This document shows, in pieces, positions 16,546-25,744 of a stretch of DNA of 64,000 bases. Both the position numbers and the translations under genes were made by a program. This DNA comes from Paenibacillus sp. J23TS9 (lineage in GTDB: Bacteria; Bacillota; Bacilli; Paenibacillales; Paenibacillaceae). The stretch covers positions 3,270,825 through 3,334,824 of the forward strand of contig NZ_BOSG01000001.1 in the NCBI RefSeq assembly GCF_018403225.1, given 5' to 3'. Position 1 is the first letter of the stretch. Each line of letters begins with the position of its first letter. The notes under the pieces were generated by a model. The model worked only from the letters and a program-made list of their open reading frames with translations. It did no database searches and was not told the DNA's origin.

Positions 16546-17787
16546 ATGATCTTGAATAGTGGAAAACTGGCTTGGCCCCATACACTGAGCCCCGTTCCTG
16601 AATACCCAGTACTGAACCAAGATCTGGACTGTGATGTTCTCGTCGTTGGCGGCGGCATGAGCGGAGCAACTTTGAGCTATGAACTAACCAAGCGGAAACT
16701 GAGCACGATAGTGATCGACAAAAGAAGTATCGGGGGCGGCAGCTCTTCAGCGAATACAGGCCTACTTCAGTTTTCCAATGACAAAACGCTCACCTCAATG
16801 ATGAACACATTCGGCGAGGAGATCGGTGTTACATTTTACAAGCTGTGTGAACGCGCAATGCAAAAGCTGATTGATACAGGCAGCCGTTTAAATATCGATC
16901 CTCATCTCATCCCCCGCAGCAGCTTCTACTACGCCAGTCATGAAGATGATGTGGCTATGCTGCAGGAGGAGTATGAGAATTTCAGAAGATACGGATTTCA
17001 TGTTGATTACTGGGATCGAGCCAAGATTGAACAAAACATGCCTTTCTCGAAGCCTGCAGCGCTTTATACCCATGGAGATGCTGAGGTTAATCCGTTTCGA
17101 ATGGTACATGCGCTCGTTGAAGCAGCTGCCCGGCATGGAGCACAGGTATTCGAGCATACGGAAGCCGTTCACTTTGATTATGATGAGAACAGCGTTACAT
17201 GCCATACTCAAACCCATAGGATCCGTGCCAAAAAGGTCATTTATACGATGGGGTATGAAACCCAGGAAATCAAAAAGGACAGAAATGCCGTGCTCAAGGT
17301 ATCCTATGCGGTGCTTACCAACCCGGTAAAGGATCTATCCGACTGGCATGAACGCTGCTTGATTTGGGAAACAGCCAGACCCTATTTGTATATGCGAACT
17401 ACACCGGATAACCGCATCGTTGTGGGTGGAATGGACGAGCATCCTCCAGCTCCGGAGGAGCGCGATGGCCGCGCTCTGCATAAAAGCGAGGCTTTGCTGG
17501 ACGAGGTAAGAAAGCTGTTTCCCCGTTATAAGGAGCTTAAGGCTGACTACGCCTGGGCCTCTATCTTCGGCTCAACACATGATGGACTGCCGATGATCGG
17601 CACATATCCTGATTATCCAAACAGCTATTTTATAGAGGCGTACGGCGGAAACGGGACAGTATACTGCATGATTGCTGCGGATATATTGGGTGATGTGCTG
17701 ACCGGAAAAGATCGGCCTGAGCTGGAGTTGCTCTCTTTGCAGCGGACCAGCAAGCCATCGCCTCATAAGCCGCTGACTTTGAGATAA
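16546..17787 (+). CDS. FAD-dependent oxidoreductase (DAO family)
   Basis: 413 residues from the ATG at 16546, with AAAGGAG nine bases upstream; the frame is open from 16519. Rossmann FAD motif VVGGGMSGATLSYEL near residue 33, then DKRSIGGGSSSANTGLL; C-terminal GLPMIGTYPDYPN and YGGNGTVYCMIAAD contact the flavin in this family. Amine or amino-acid oxidation is the general reaction; the substrate is unknown. It lacks a Rieske or other extra domain. It stands divergent from the coat genes and converges on the kinase gene. Confidence 0.82.
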   Translation: MILNSGKLAWPHTLSPVPEYPVLNQDLDCDVLVVGGGMSGATLSYELTKRKLSTIVIDKRSIGGGSSSANTGLLQFSNDKTLTSMMNTFGEEIGVTFYKLCERAMQKLIDTGSRLNIDPHLIPRSSFYYASHEDDVAMLQEEYENFRRYGFHVDYWDRAKIEQNMPFSKPAALYTHGDAEVNPFRMVHALVEAAARHGAQVFEHTEAVHFDYDENSVTCHTQTHRIRAKKVIYTMGYETQEIKKDRNAVLKVSYAVLTNPVKDLSDWHERCLIWETARPYLYMRTTPDNRIVVGGMDEHPPAPEERDGRALHKSEALLDEVRKLFPRYKELKADYAWASIFGSTHDGLPMIGTYPDYPNSYFIEAYGGNGTVYCMIAADILGDVLTGKDRPELELLSLQRTSKPSPHKPLTLR

Positions 17788-17831
17788 AAAAAGGTTTACC
17801 GTTGGAAGCAGGTCCCTGAACCGAGATATAA

Positions 17832-17873
17832 AGAAAGCAGGCATGTCCCTTTAAAAGAGATTGCCTGCTTCTT
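17832..17873. terminator. Bidirectional terminator
   Basis: AGAAAGCAGGCA pairs with TGCCTGCTTCTT between two converging genes; the loop includes CCCTTTAAAAGAG. Confidence 0.75.
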
Positions 17874-19291
17874 TATACATTCATTCGTATGACCATTCGG
17901 GTTCCTTCATGCAGCTTGCTGTGTACGCTAATCTCTCCATCATGCGCTTCGACGATATCATGCGTAATGGCCATGCCGAGCCCGGAGCCCTTATGCAGTT
18001 CTCCCGTATTTGTTCCCCGGTAATAGCGGTCAAAAATCCGCTCGACCTCTTCTTGTCTGATCCCTTTACCGTTATCTTGGACACGGATGAATACCTGATC
18101 CCCGCTCTTCTCCACACTCACTTCAATGACAACCGTTTCATCATTATGCACAATCGCATTGTAAATGAGGTTATTGATCGCCCTGCGGATCAGAATTTCA
18201 TCGACGCTCATTTTGATAACCTCGTCACTGCACTGAAAGACAATATTTCGGTTCGCATAACGGGAGTCATTTAACGTGTCAATCACGGCATTACGGAGAA
18301 GACTCACGATGTTCACGGTCTTTTTGTTCAGCGTCATTTTTTTATTTTTCAGACGAGTGGACAGGTTCAAGTCTTCGATCAACTCCGTCAAATACAGTGA
18401 CTTGCGTTCAATAATCTCGGCGTAGTCCCTCATTTCATCGATAGAGAACTGATAATCCTTATCCTTCATCATTTCTGCATAACCCTGAATCGAAGCTAAT
18501 GGCGTTTTTATATCATGCGATATATTGCCGATCCATTCTTCCTTCATCCGATCCAGCTTCTTTCTTTCCATTTCACCTGCCCTAAGCTCTTCCGACAATA
18601 GATTAACATTATGGAAAACATCTTTATAAACACCCGCAGGCTTGTAATGTTTATTGTATTTTTTGTTGGCCAGCTGTTTGATCCCGTCAATTAATGTATG
18701 AATCGGCTTCGTCAGTATTTTACTGAAGATGTAGCCAATGCAAAGTGCGATGAGTCCATCAATAATGATCAGGATGATACTTCCCATTTTAAGTGCCTGT
18801 CCGACTTTCCGATAATCGAAGGTCAGAACCTGCCTCTGTATATATCGACTTTTGAACCCTATCAAATAACTGTATTGGTGATTCTGCGCTATTTTCCCTC
18901 CAACAAACACAGTCGAAAGCAACTCTTTTTCGAAATACTTATACGTCTGAATCATGTCCATGGGTGTATATTTCACTTTCGCCTCTTTAGGGACAAGATA
19001 GCCGTACTCCTGCTTGCCATCCTCATTCAAAACTTGAATCCATGCCTGATTCTGCTCGAGCACCTTCTTACCTTTTTCCGTAATACTTATCCCATCCGGA
19101 TTGATGACGATGTCATTTTGAAAGGAGCGTGTTATCGCATCGGCAGAGGATTCATGGCTGGAAAACAAGAGATCCTTGTTTACCATTTGCAAGATATACA
19201 ACCCCAGTATAACCATGATATTGATGACAATGACGATCACGACAATAAGGACAACGGATACCAAATACCTCCCGGTTAACCTCCATTTCAT
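17873..19291 (-). CDS. Sensor histidine kinase with extracellular domain
   Basis: 472 residues. Membrane helix at about 10-35, extracellular region about 36-167, second helix about 168-190, HAMP-like linker to about 245, HisKA with the phospho-acceptor H259 in GNISHDIKTPLAS, and HATPase with NNLIYNAIVHN, DNGKGI, FDRYYRG and GSGLGMAI. Starts three bases after the response regulator stop. Bce-type transporters normally pair with short kinases that have almost no extracellular part; this one has about 130 outside residues, so it probably senses a ligand or the envelope directly. It belongs to the module at 17.9-25.6 kb by position and orientation. Confidence 0.88.
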   Translation of the reverse strand: MKWRLTGRYLVSVVLIVVIVIVINIMVILGLYILQMVNKDLLFSSHESSADAITRSFQNDIVINPDGISITEKGKKVLEQNQAWIQVLNEDGKQEYGYLVPKEAKVKYTPMDMIQTYKYFEKELLSTVFVGGKIAQNHQYSYLIGFKSRYIQRQVLTFDYRKVGQALKMGSIILIIIDGLIALCIGYIFSKILTKPIHTLIDGIKQLANKKYNKHYKPAGVYKDVFHNVNLLSEELRAGEMERKKLDRMKEEWIGNISHDIKTPLASIQGYAEMMKDKDYQFSIDEMRDYAEIIERKSLYLTELIEDLNLSTRLKNKKMTLNKKTVNIVSLLRNAVIDTLNDSRYANRNIVFQCSDEVIKMSVDEILIRRAINNLIYNAIVHNDETVVIEVSVEKSGDQVFIRVQDNGKGIRQEEVERIFDRYYRGTNTGELHKGSGLGMAITHDIVEAHDGEISVHSKLHEGTRMVIRMNV

Positions 19292-19294
19292 CGA

Positions 19295-20002
19295 TTACTC
19301 ATCCTCTACAGCAAGCTTGTAACCCAGTCCCTTCACCGTAACCAGATACCGCGGATTTGAAGGGTCTTCCTCAATCTTTTCCCTAAGCCTCCGGATATGT
19401 ACCATCACCGTATTGTCAAATCCAAAAAACTCTTCGCCCCAAACATGATCATATAGGCTTTCCTTGCTGATGATTTGGTTGGGATGCTTCAATAAATGGG
19501 TGAGTAAGCCAAGCTCCTTTGGCTTTAATTCAATGATACTTCCGTTCTTTTTCAGCTCGATTTTTTGTTCATCCAATTCGAAAGGTCCAGCCTTGATGAT
19601 ATGATCCATTTTCTCTCCATCTTGGGGAATATCATTTCTTCTAAAACGGGCTTTGATCCGGTAAGCCACCTCTTTCGGGCTAAAAGGCTTAGTGATATAG
19701 TCATCCCCGCCAATGGCAAAGCCTAGAATTTTATCAATCTCTTCTGTCTTTGCGGATAAAAAGAATATAGGAACATTGGAAACACTGCGAATTTTTTTGC
19801 ATACATCATAGCCTTCTCCATCCGGAAGCATGATATCCAGTACGACAATGTCAGGCTGCCTCTTCTGAAATTCGGTCCATCCTTCTTCTGCCGTACCGGC
19901 TGTGTATACCTGCTCGATGCCTTCTTTAATCAATACAGTTTGAAGAAGTCTCACGATATCCGCCTCATCATCCACGATGAGGATTTTTTGATTGAACGTC
20001 AA
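19295..20002 (-). CDS. OmpR-family response regulator
   Basis: 235 residues from a TTG; the ribosome site is inside a run of nine G (20009-20017, minus strand). Receiver domain with phospho-acceptor D56 (VVLDIMLPDGEGYDV), acidic pair DDEAD, K in FSPKE; C-terminal winged helix with LKPKELGLLTHLLKHPNQ and VMVHIRRLREKIEEDP. Partner of the kinase three bases downstream. The likely target is the direct-repeat site before the ABC ATPase gene. Confidence 0.9.
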   Translation of the reverse strand: MTFNQKILIVDDEADIVRLLQTVLIKEGIEQVYTAGTAEEGWTEFQKRQPDIVVLDIMLPDGEGYDVCKKIRSVSNVPIFFLSAKTEEIDKILGFAIGGDDYITKPFSPKEVAYRIKARFRRNDIPQDGEKMDHIIKAGPFELDEQKIELKKNGSIIELKPKELGLLTHLLKHPNQIISKESLYDHVWGEEFFGFDNTVMVHIRRLREKIEEDPSNPRYLVTVKGLGYKLAVEDE

Positions 20003-20134
20003 AACTATCCCCCCCCCTTACCGTGGGTGAGCATCCGGAAAAACTGCCTTAACCGGAACAGCTTAAGCAATACTCAGCTTCCTCACCCCAAAAATCACTA
20101 TACAAGCTCTTATCGTAACACGAGCCCTGCTTGT

Positions 20135-22330
20135 TTACTCCTCCGCGAAAAATTTGGACATTGGGTTAGCCGTCTTCTGATCTGAAGTCACTTTCCCTGT
20201 CTTGTTCATCTCGTAATATTGATAAAAATCAGTGGTAAAACTGAGCGCATTCAGCACTTGCTTCCCAAACGGCTCAACCATCCCGTCCGCAAGCGCATCC
20301 CCGTTCCAATAGAAATGGAGCAATAAACGGTTCTTGTTCAATGGATGCTTGATGATATAAGCGCCCGCTGTGTCTTTTTTATTCATCATGCTCTTCCAAT
20401 CAAAACCTATATCCTTGGATTTTAGAATAATACCAGGTTTCAGCGCTTGGATCAGACCATTTGTTTGAGCGCTGCCGATCACGATCAGATTGCTGCCTCC
20501 GATTTCCTTTTCCAATTGTTTTTTCAATACCTGACGCTCCGTAATAATGACTGGCTTAATGCCCGAAACCTCAAACGTTCCTATCAGCTGATTCAGAATT
20601 ATCTCTTGCTGCTTTTTCGCCTTGCTACTCGCCTGGTCACTCAGTACAATGGTCAGCGGTTCGCCCTGGAGCGCTTTATCCTCAATCCGGCTCATCGTCT
20701 CAAACGGTAGTTCCGGGATCTGTGCGAGAGAAGAACGGTATAGCTCTTTGAACTGCTCATGAAAATATGCGGCTGTCTCTTGCTTGCTCAAGCGGTATTC
20801 AGGCTTCAGGACAAAATTAGGCTGATGCAGGGACTTGTCCATCTCATTTCGGGCTTCTTTCCCCAGTGTATCCTCGATGGTTTGGAGGAGCCCGTCCATC
20901 GTTGCATTTTTAAATGCATACCGCTTGACATATTCTCTCATGAACGCATCAAATTTCTCTTCGCCAACCATCCGATACAGCTGGTAAATGGCCTGGCGGC
21001 CCTTTTCATAAAAGACAGGACTGGCATTATCACCAACCTCCTGATTGGTCGAAGCGATGGGCACATCGAAGGAAGTGTCATCAAACTGGAGCGCTTTGAA
21101 CCCGTTCAGCTTATCGCCTTGTTTCTCGGAGAAATAGATTTTTGAGAAGTCGGCAAAGCCTTCATCCAGAAACGATTCCTTCTCCGAGTTGTTGCCGATC
21201 ACGGCATGGAACCATTGATGAGCGATTTCGTGCACGAATACCGAATCATGCACCGGATCCGCATTATTACCGATCATGCCCATCTGAATCACGCGGGCAA
21301 ATTCCACCGCCAATCCCTCAACATACGATTCAGCAATGCGAAATTCGGGATACGGATATTTTCCGTACTTGTCATTGAAGAATTCGATCGCCTTGAAGGC
21401 TTGGTCCACGTATTCGTCAACGATCTTTTTCTTGTTCGGCGTGTTGTCAAAATAATAGTATTCGACGGTCAGGCCATTTCGGGTCACGCTATCTACTTTA
21501 TAGTTCGGGCTTGCGAAAAAGACAAATTCCCGCGTGTTGTTGGCCACCGTGGAGACGATTTTGCGACCGGCCTCCCTATCTTCCTGAGTGCTGATCGTCC
21601 CTGGCATCAATACTTGATACGCTGCGGGGACATTAAAGTGAACCTCAAAGTCCGAAGAGGTGTAATAGTCGGTTTCAAAGGAAGTGCTATAAGGCGTTTT
21701 ATCCCACATATGCTTGGATTCGTCATACACGGACATCACCGGAAACCAGTGAGCGCCGTTGATGATGTCTTTATAATAGGATAACCGTTCGGAGCCATAT
21801 GGAATTTTCACTTCGAATTCTACTTGAAGCGTTACCGCTTCGCCGGGCTTAAGTCCCTGCAGAAGCTGAACGGTCAGCGCCTGGTCGGAGTTGTTGAATG
21901 TTATGGATCGCCCCCCTACTTTCACAACCTGGATATCAATGCCGCCTAGAAAGACCTCCGGCTTGAGGCCGGGATTGTTCTTCAGGATTTCTGCATTGGT
22001 TCTCTGGAACATGCTGGCCTGGGTAGATTTAGAGCGGTTAGCATCGGCAAAGGTGTGGAACACCAGCTCCTTCAGCGTGTCACTCGAAGTGTTAAGGTAC
22101 GTGACCGTTTCACTTCCCTGGATATGCATGCTTTTCTCGTCCAGGCGGGCATTGATCTGATATTGAATTGGCGTGTGCGTCATGGCGCTGTCCGCAGACT
22201 GCTGGGAAGCAGAGAATGGATCTGCCAGTGCGTGTCCTGTGCCAGCTGCCACAGGACACGCTGCCAGCATGAATGCCAGCGAGTATGTCATTGCTTTTTT
22301 GGATATGGATGTCCAATTGAGATTGTTCAT
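20135..22330 (-). CDS. Exported M1-family zinc metallopeptidase
   Basis: 731 residues from the ATG at 22330 (GGGAGAG upstream). An N-terminal export signal ends either at a lipobox (FMLAAC, Cys25) or at a later AxA-like site (HALADP), so it may be a membrane-anchored lipoprotein. Zinc site HEIAH at about 367-371 with the third ligand E390, spaced HExxH-18-E as in family M1. The usual GxMEN substrate loop is replaced by EGLAVEFARV. The last 200 residues are a separate region. It lies between yxeA and the two-component genes; a role in cutting peptides outside the cell is inferred from location. Confidence 0.87.
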   Translation of the reverse strand: MNNLNWTSISKKAMTYSLAFMLAACPVAAGTGHALADPFSASQQSADSAMTHTPIQYQINARLDEKSMHIQGSETVTYLNTSSDTLKELVFHTFADANRSKSTQASMFQRTNAEILKNNPGLKPEVFLGGIDIQVVKVGGRSITFNNSDQALTVQLLQGLKPGEAVTLQVEFEVKIPYGSERLSYYKDIINGAHWFPVMSVYDESKHMWDKTPYSTSFETDYYTSSDFEVHFNVPAAYQVLMPGTISTQEDREAGRKIVSTVANNTREFVFFASPNYKVDSVTRNGLTVEYYYFDNTPNKKKIVDEYVDQAFKAIEFFNDKYGKYPYPEFRIAESYVEGLAVEFARVIQMGMIGNNADPVHDSVFVHEIAHQWFHAVIGNNSEKESFLDEGFADFSKIYFSEKQGDKLNGFKALQFDDTSFDVPIASTNQEVGDNASPVFYEKGRQAIYQLYRMVGEEKFDAFMREYVKRYAFKNATMDGLLQTIEDTLGKEARNEMDKSLHQPNFVLKPEYRLSKQETAAYFHEQFKELYRSSLAQIPELPFETMSRIEDKALQGEPLTIVLSDQASSKAKKQQEIILNQLIGTFEVSGIKPVIITERQVLKKQLEKEIGGSNLIVIGSAQTNGLIQALKPGIILKSKDIGFDWKSMMNKKDTAGAYIIKHPLNKNRLLLHFYWNGDALADGMVEPFGKQVLNALSFTTDFYQYYEMNKTGKVTSDQKTANPMSKFFAEE

Positions 22331-22438
22331 TTGGTTCTCTCCCTTTGCCATGTAATTCAACTAAAAAACTTCCTCTTACGTCCGCTCAATCCATGATCAT
22401 TCTTCCGATCGCTGATTACTCCATGATGGCAGGCTGCA

Positions 22439-22804
22439 CTACTTCCCTAGCTCTTCCAGCTTCTGCTTCGCCTGCACCGGCAGTTCGCTTGTTTGCACCT
22501 CTTGGTAGGAACCTGCTTTATCGCCCTTCATGTAAACACTCAGGTACGCTTCCTTGCGCAGCTCCTTGTTTGCTGTAAAGGTTACGGTCTTTTCCTTCCC
22601 GTTTTTGTCGAAGCCCTCCAGAGTGTATTCGTAGTAGATATACTTTTTGCCGTCATTCGCTTTGTCTTCCATTTTCTTGCCGTCCTGGATTTGCACGTAA
22701 TATTGGTCCGCGCCGAGACGGTTCAGATTCACATTTTGAATGAATACAAGACCTCCGATGAGAATAACTAAGATCACAACACCAACAATAAGTCCTTTTT
22801 TCAT
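22439..22804 (-). CDS. YxeA-family (DUF1093) small exported protein
   Basis: 121 residues from the ATG at 22804 (AAGGAG nine bases upstream). Uncleaved-looking N-terminal membrane helix (GLIVGVVILVILIGGLVF), then a small beta-rich domain with YYVQI, YYEYTLEGFDKNGKEKTV and AYLSVYMKG typical of YxeA. In B. subtilis yxeA follows yxdLM, the same order as here. The gap after the permease gene is 22 bases. Function unknown. Confidence 0.83.
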   Translation of the reverse strand: MKKGLIVGVVILVILIGGLVFIQNVNLNRLGADQYYVQIQDGKKMEDKANDGKKYIYYEYTLEGFDKNGKEKTVTFTANKELRKEAYLSVYMKGDKAGSYQEVQTSELPVQAKQKLEELGK

Positions 22805-22826
22805 TGTTTTACTCCTTATGTTTAAG

Positions 22827-24758
22827 TTATTTTGCATTCGTTACGATTTTATAGTAAGCATTCACTGTCATGAAGTAATAGATCAGATAAATGCAAGTGT
22901 AAATCCCCATGCAAACGACCACTGGAATGACCAGGTTTGTTTGCATCAGTCTGGATAGCGCAGATAAAGCTACCGCACAGTGGGCGATCCCGGCAATCAG
23001 AGGCAGTGCAAAGATAAACAGAACCTGCTTAGCAACCGTTTTGCGGATCTCTCTTTTCTTCACGCCGATTTTATATAAAATCTGATATCTCTCTTTATCG
23101 GAATTAGCTTCGGTTAACTGTTTGAAGTAAATGATGCTGCCAGTCGCAGCCAGGAAGACAAGTCCAAGGAATCCGCCCATAAAAATCATCAATCCGGATG
23201 ATTCCATTCCCCGGGCATAATCACCGTAAAAGCTTGAGAATTCAGCTTTCTCGGGTAAAACGCCTTTCAGCTCCTTCGATAATTGTTTGGCTTTGTCCTG
23301 ATGTGTGATTCCGTAAGCCTCAACGACCATCATTGGGAACTTGGGCTTCAATTCAGCAAACAGTTCATCACTAACAACGATGGTGGAATATACGGTGCCT
23401 TGGTTCAGAACACTGTATTTTTTCAGTTCCTTAAACTTGATCTTTTCATTGATTCCTTTTCCGCTTATCGTAATTGCCGAACCTACATATTGTGGAGAAA
23501 TCCCTTTGATATACATCGGATCCAGCGCAGCGGCTTCGTCCCCCTGCAGGCTCAATGAATCCTCCCTTCCCTGGAGCTTAGCCAGTTTGTTGAAGTCATG
23601 ACTGGACAGGACGGTGAAGGTTTGTTCATCCGAGCTGCTGTTTTGATCCAGTCCGGAGGTATTGGCATCCACCCCGAGCAGTTGAAGCGAAGCATGGTAA
23701 AGAACCTTGTGATCCGGAGAATCCTGGATGATTCTATCGGCCTGGCTCACTGCCTTACTGTCTGTGTTAATAAACATCATGCTGTTTGGATTAACCTGCG
23801 AGACAGCGCTTCGGTTGCTGTAATACAGGCTGTAGGCTGTTCCGACAGCGGTTAATGTGGTTGCACTCAGTACGGCGATGATCGTTAACGTACGGGCATT
23901 GCCTTTAATCCGGTACAAAAGCTGGGAGGTCCCGATGATATTGAGACCTTTCCAATAGCTTTTCTTGTTTTTTCTGGACAGCTTCAGTAAAGTCACTGTC
24001 AACGTATTGAACAGCAAATACGTACCAAGAATCACGGTGATCAGAATAACAAGTGGTGTGATCATCAAACCAAGTGCCGCCCATGCTTTCGAATTCATAA
24101 GATTTTGCAGAGCCAGCCAGTAACCCAGGCCTACGAGAACCAGAGATAAAAGGGCGGTCAGCAAGGAAGCCTTCGGCTCCTTCTCATGCTGCTGGTCTGC
24201 ATGGAAGAGTTCAATTAATTTGAAACGGTAGATCAGCCGGTAGCCCTGAAGCGAGGTTATGAGTGTAATGACCATGAATACAATGAACGTGTTCAAGATC
24301 GCTGCCGCAGAAATAGAGAAATGACTTATGGCATCGTAACCCATCACCTTCATCAGGATCGATACGAAAAACCTGCTTAACAGAGAGCCTAGAGCAATCC
24401 CCACAATAAGCGCAAGTACGCCCATCAGGAAATTTTCATAAAACAACATGCGTCCGATCTGCTTTTTCCGGACTCCCAGTAAAGAATACAGTCCGACCTC
24501 TTTCTTACGCTTTCGTGTAAAAAAGGAATTCGAGTACCAGATGAAAATCGCAACGAAAATAATAAGCACAACGGCAGCGCCGCTAAAGGCAGAGCTTATT
24601 TTAGGCGATGAGTCCGATGCTGATTGTATGGTGCTGTCATACTTCAGTGAAACAAAGGTGAAGTAGATCACAATACTAAAAATCATGGATGCAAAGTAAA
24701 GGAAGTAGTTGGTAAAATTCTTCCGGATATTCTTCCCGGCAATACTAAACAGCGTCAT
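22827..24758 (-). CDS. BceB/YxdM-like FtsX-type ABC permease
   Basis: 643 residues from the ATG at 24758 (GGAGGTG six bases upstream). About ten membrane helices; an FtsX core near residues 55-245 (FFTRKRKKEVGLYSLLGVRKKQIGRM) and a second at the C-terminus (ILYKIGVKKREIRKTVAKQ), separated by a large extracellular region of roughly 200 residues. This layout is that of the Bce-type permeases that sense and detoxify cell-wall-active peptides. It overlaps the ATPase gene by 14 bases. Confidence 0.9.
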   Translation of the reverse strand: MTLFSIAGKNIRKNFTNYFLYFASMIFSIVIYFTFVSLKYDSTIQSASDSSPKISSAFSGAAVVLIIFVAIFIWYSNSFFTRKRKKEVGLYSLLGVRKKQIGRMLFYENFLMGVLALIVGIALGSLLSRFFVSILMKVMGYDAISHFSISAAAILNTFIVFMVITLITSLQGYRLIYRFKLIELFHADQQHEKEPKASLLTALLSLVLVGLGYWLALQNLMNSKAWAALGLMITPLVILITVILGTYLLFNTLTVTLLKLSRKNKKSYWKGLNIIGTSQLLYRIKGNARTLTIIAVLSATTLTAVGTAYSLYYSNRSAVSQVNPNSMMFINTDSKAVSQADRIIQDSPDHKVLYHASLQLLGVDANTSGLDQNSSSDEQTFTVLSSHDFNKLAKLQGREDSLSLQGDEAAALDPMYIKGISPQYVGSAITISGKGINEKIKFKELKKYSVLNQGTVYSTIVVSDELFAELKPKFPMMVVEAYGITHQDKAKQLSKELKGVLPEKAEFSSFYGDYARGMESSGLMIFMGGFLGLVFLAATGSIIYFKQLTEANSDKERYQILYKIGVKKREIRKTVAKQVLFIFALPLIAGIAHCAVALSALSRLMQTNLVIPVVVCMGIYTCIYLIYYFMTVNAYYKIVTNAK

Positions 24759-25512
24759 GTTGCCCACCTCCGAGTGACGCCAGAACCTCCAGGATCTGTT
24801 GGAAAAACTCTTTCCGCGTCTTATGCTGCTTATGCAGCTCTTTGAAGAGCTGACCATCGTTGATAAAGATGACGCGTTTGCAGTAACTGGCGGCATACGC
24901 ATCATGAGTAACCATCATAATTGTCGATTGATTAGAGTCATTGAGCTTGCTCAGACTCTCCAGCAGGCTAGTTGCCGATTTCGAATCAAGTGCACCGGTC
25001 GGCTCGTCTGCCAGGATCAGACTGGGATTGGCGACGATCGCCCTTGAAGCCGCTGCCCGCTGCTTTTGGCCACCCGAGATATGATACGGGTATTTATCAA
25101 GAATTTGACGAATGCCAAATGTGTCGGCGATTTCGTTTACCCGAACCTCGATTTCTGCAGGCGGCACTTTGGACAAGGCTAGCGGCAGCAAAATGTTTTC
25201 TTTGACCGTCAATGTATCAAGCAGGTTATAATCCTGAAATATAAAACCCAGCTTATTCCGGCGGAAATCCGACAGCTTCTCTTCACTCATAGTTACAATA
25301 TTTTGACCGTCGATTGTAATCTCACCGGAAGTTGGTGTATCAATGGTAGAAAATATGTTCAGTAGCGTGGATTTCCCCGCCCCGGATGGGCCCATGATGC
25401 CCACAAACTCGCCTTCCTGAATTTGCAGGTTAATATGCTGCAGAGCCGTATATATGTTTCCTTTTGCACCAAATGTTTTGTTAACGTTGATTGCTTGCAG
25501 AATGTTTTTCAT
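24745..25512 (-). CDS. BceA/YxdL-like ABC transporter ATPase
   Basis: 255 residues. Walker A GPSGAGKST, Q-loop FIFQDYNLLDTLTV, signature ISGGQKQRAAASRAI, Walker B LILADEPTGALD, H-loop MVTHD. The MacB/LolD-type sequence fits Bce and Yxd exporters. First gene of the run ATPase-permease-yxeA; the upstream DNA has the candidate response-regulator site. Confidence 0.92.
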   Translation of the reverse strand: MKNILQAINVNKTFGAKGNIYTALQHINLQIQEGEFVGIMGPSGAGKSTLLNIFSTIDTPTSGEITIDGQNIVTMSEEKLSDFRRNKLGFIFQDYNLLDTLTVKENILLPLALSKVPPAEIEVRVNEIADTFGIRQILDKYPYHISGGQKQRAAASRAIVANPSLILADEPTGALDSKSATSLLESLSKLNDSNQSTIMMVTHDAYAASYCKRVIFINDGQLFKELHKQHKTRKEFFQQILEVLASLGGGQHDAV

Positions 25513-25556
25513 ATGAGAATCTCCTTAAATGGCATGTAATAACGAACACAGATGTA

Positions 25557-25610
25557 ATCATAACGTCTGTACCTTACAGCATTTTAATGCAATCCTTACA
25601 TAAACCTTAA
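25557..25610 (-). promoter_or_regulatory. Candidate promoter and OmpR-type direct repeats of the ABC operon
   Basis: On the minus strand TTAAGG (25605-25610) is followed five bases later by GTAAGG (25594-25599), an 11-bp phased pair as used by OmpR-family dimers, and GTAAGG recurs 22 bp on (25572-25577). A TATGAT -10 lies at 25557-25562 with a very poor -35, as expected for an activated promoter. The two phased boxes fall at about -44 to -60. Confidence 0.5.
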
Positions 25611-25666
25611 ATATGAAAAATACGAACAACGTAATATCAATGATCCTTAAAAATCGGCAGCACAAA

Positions 25667-25706
25667 AAGACCCTCAGGGCCACTTTACAGTGCTACCCTG
25701 AGGGTT
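25667..25706 (-). terminator. Terminator of the MFS gene
   Basis: ACCCTCAGGGTAGCACTG pairs with CAGTG...CCCTGAGGGT; TTTTTG follows on the minus strand. Confidence 0.88.
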
Positions 25707-25744
25707 CATATTTCCCGTTATTAAAAAATGGTTGCCGGCCAAGC

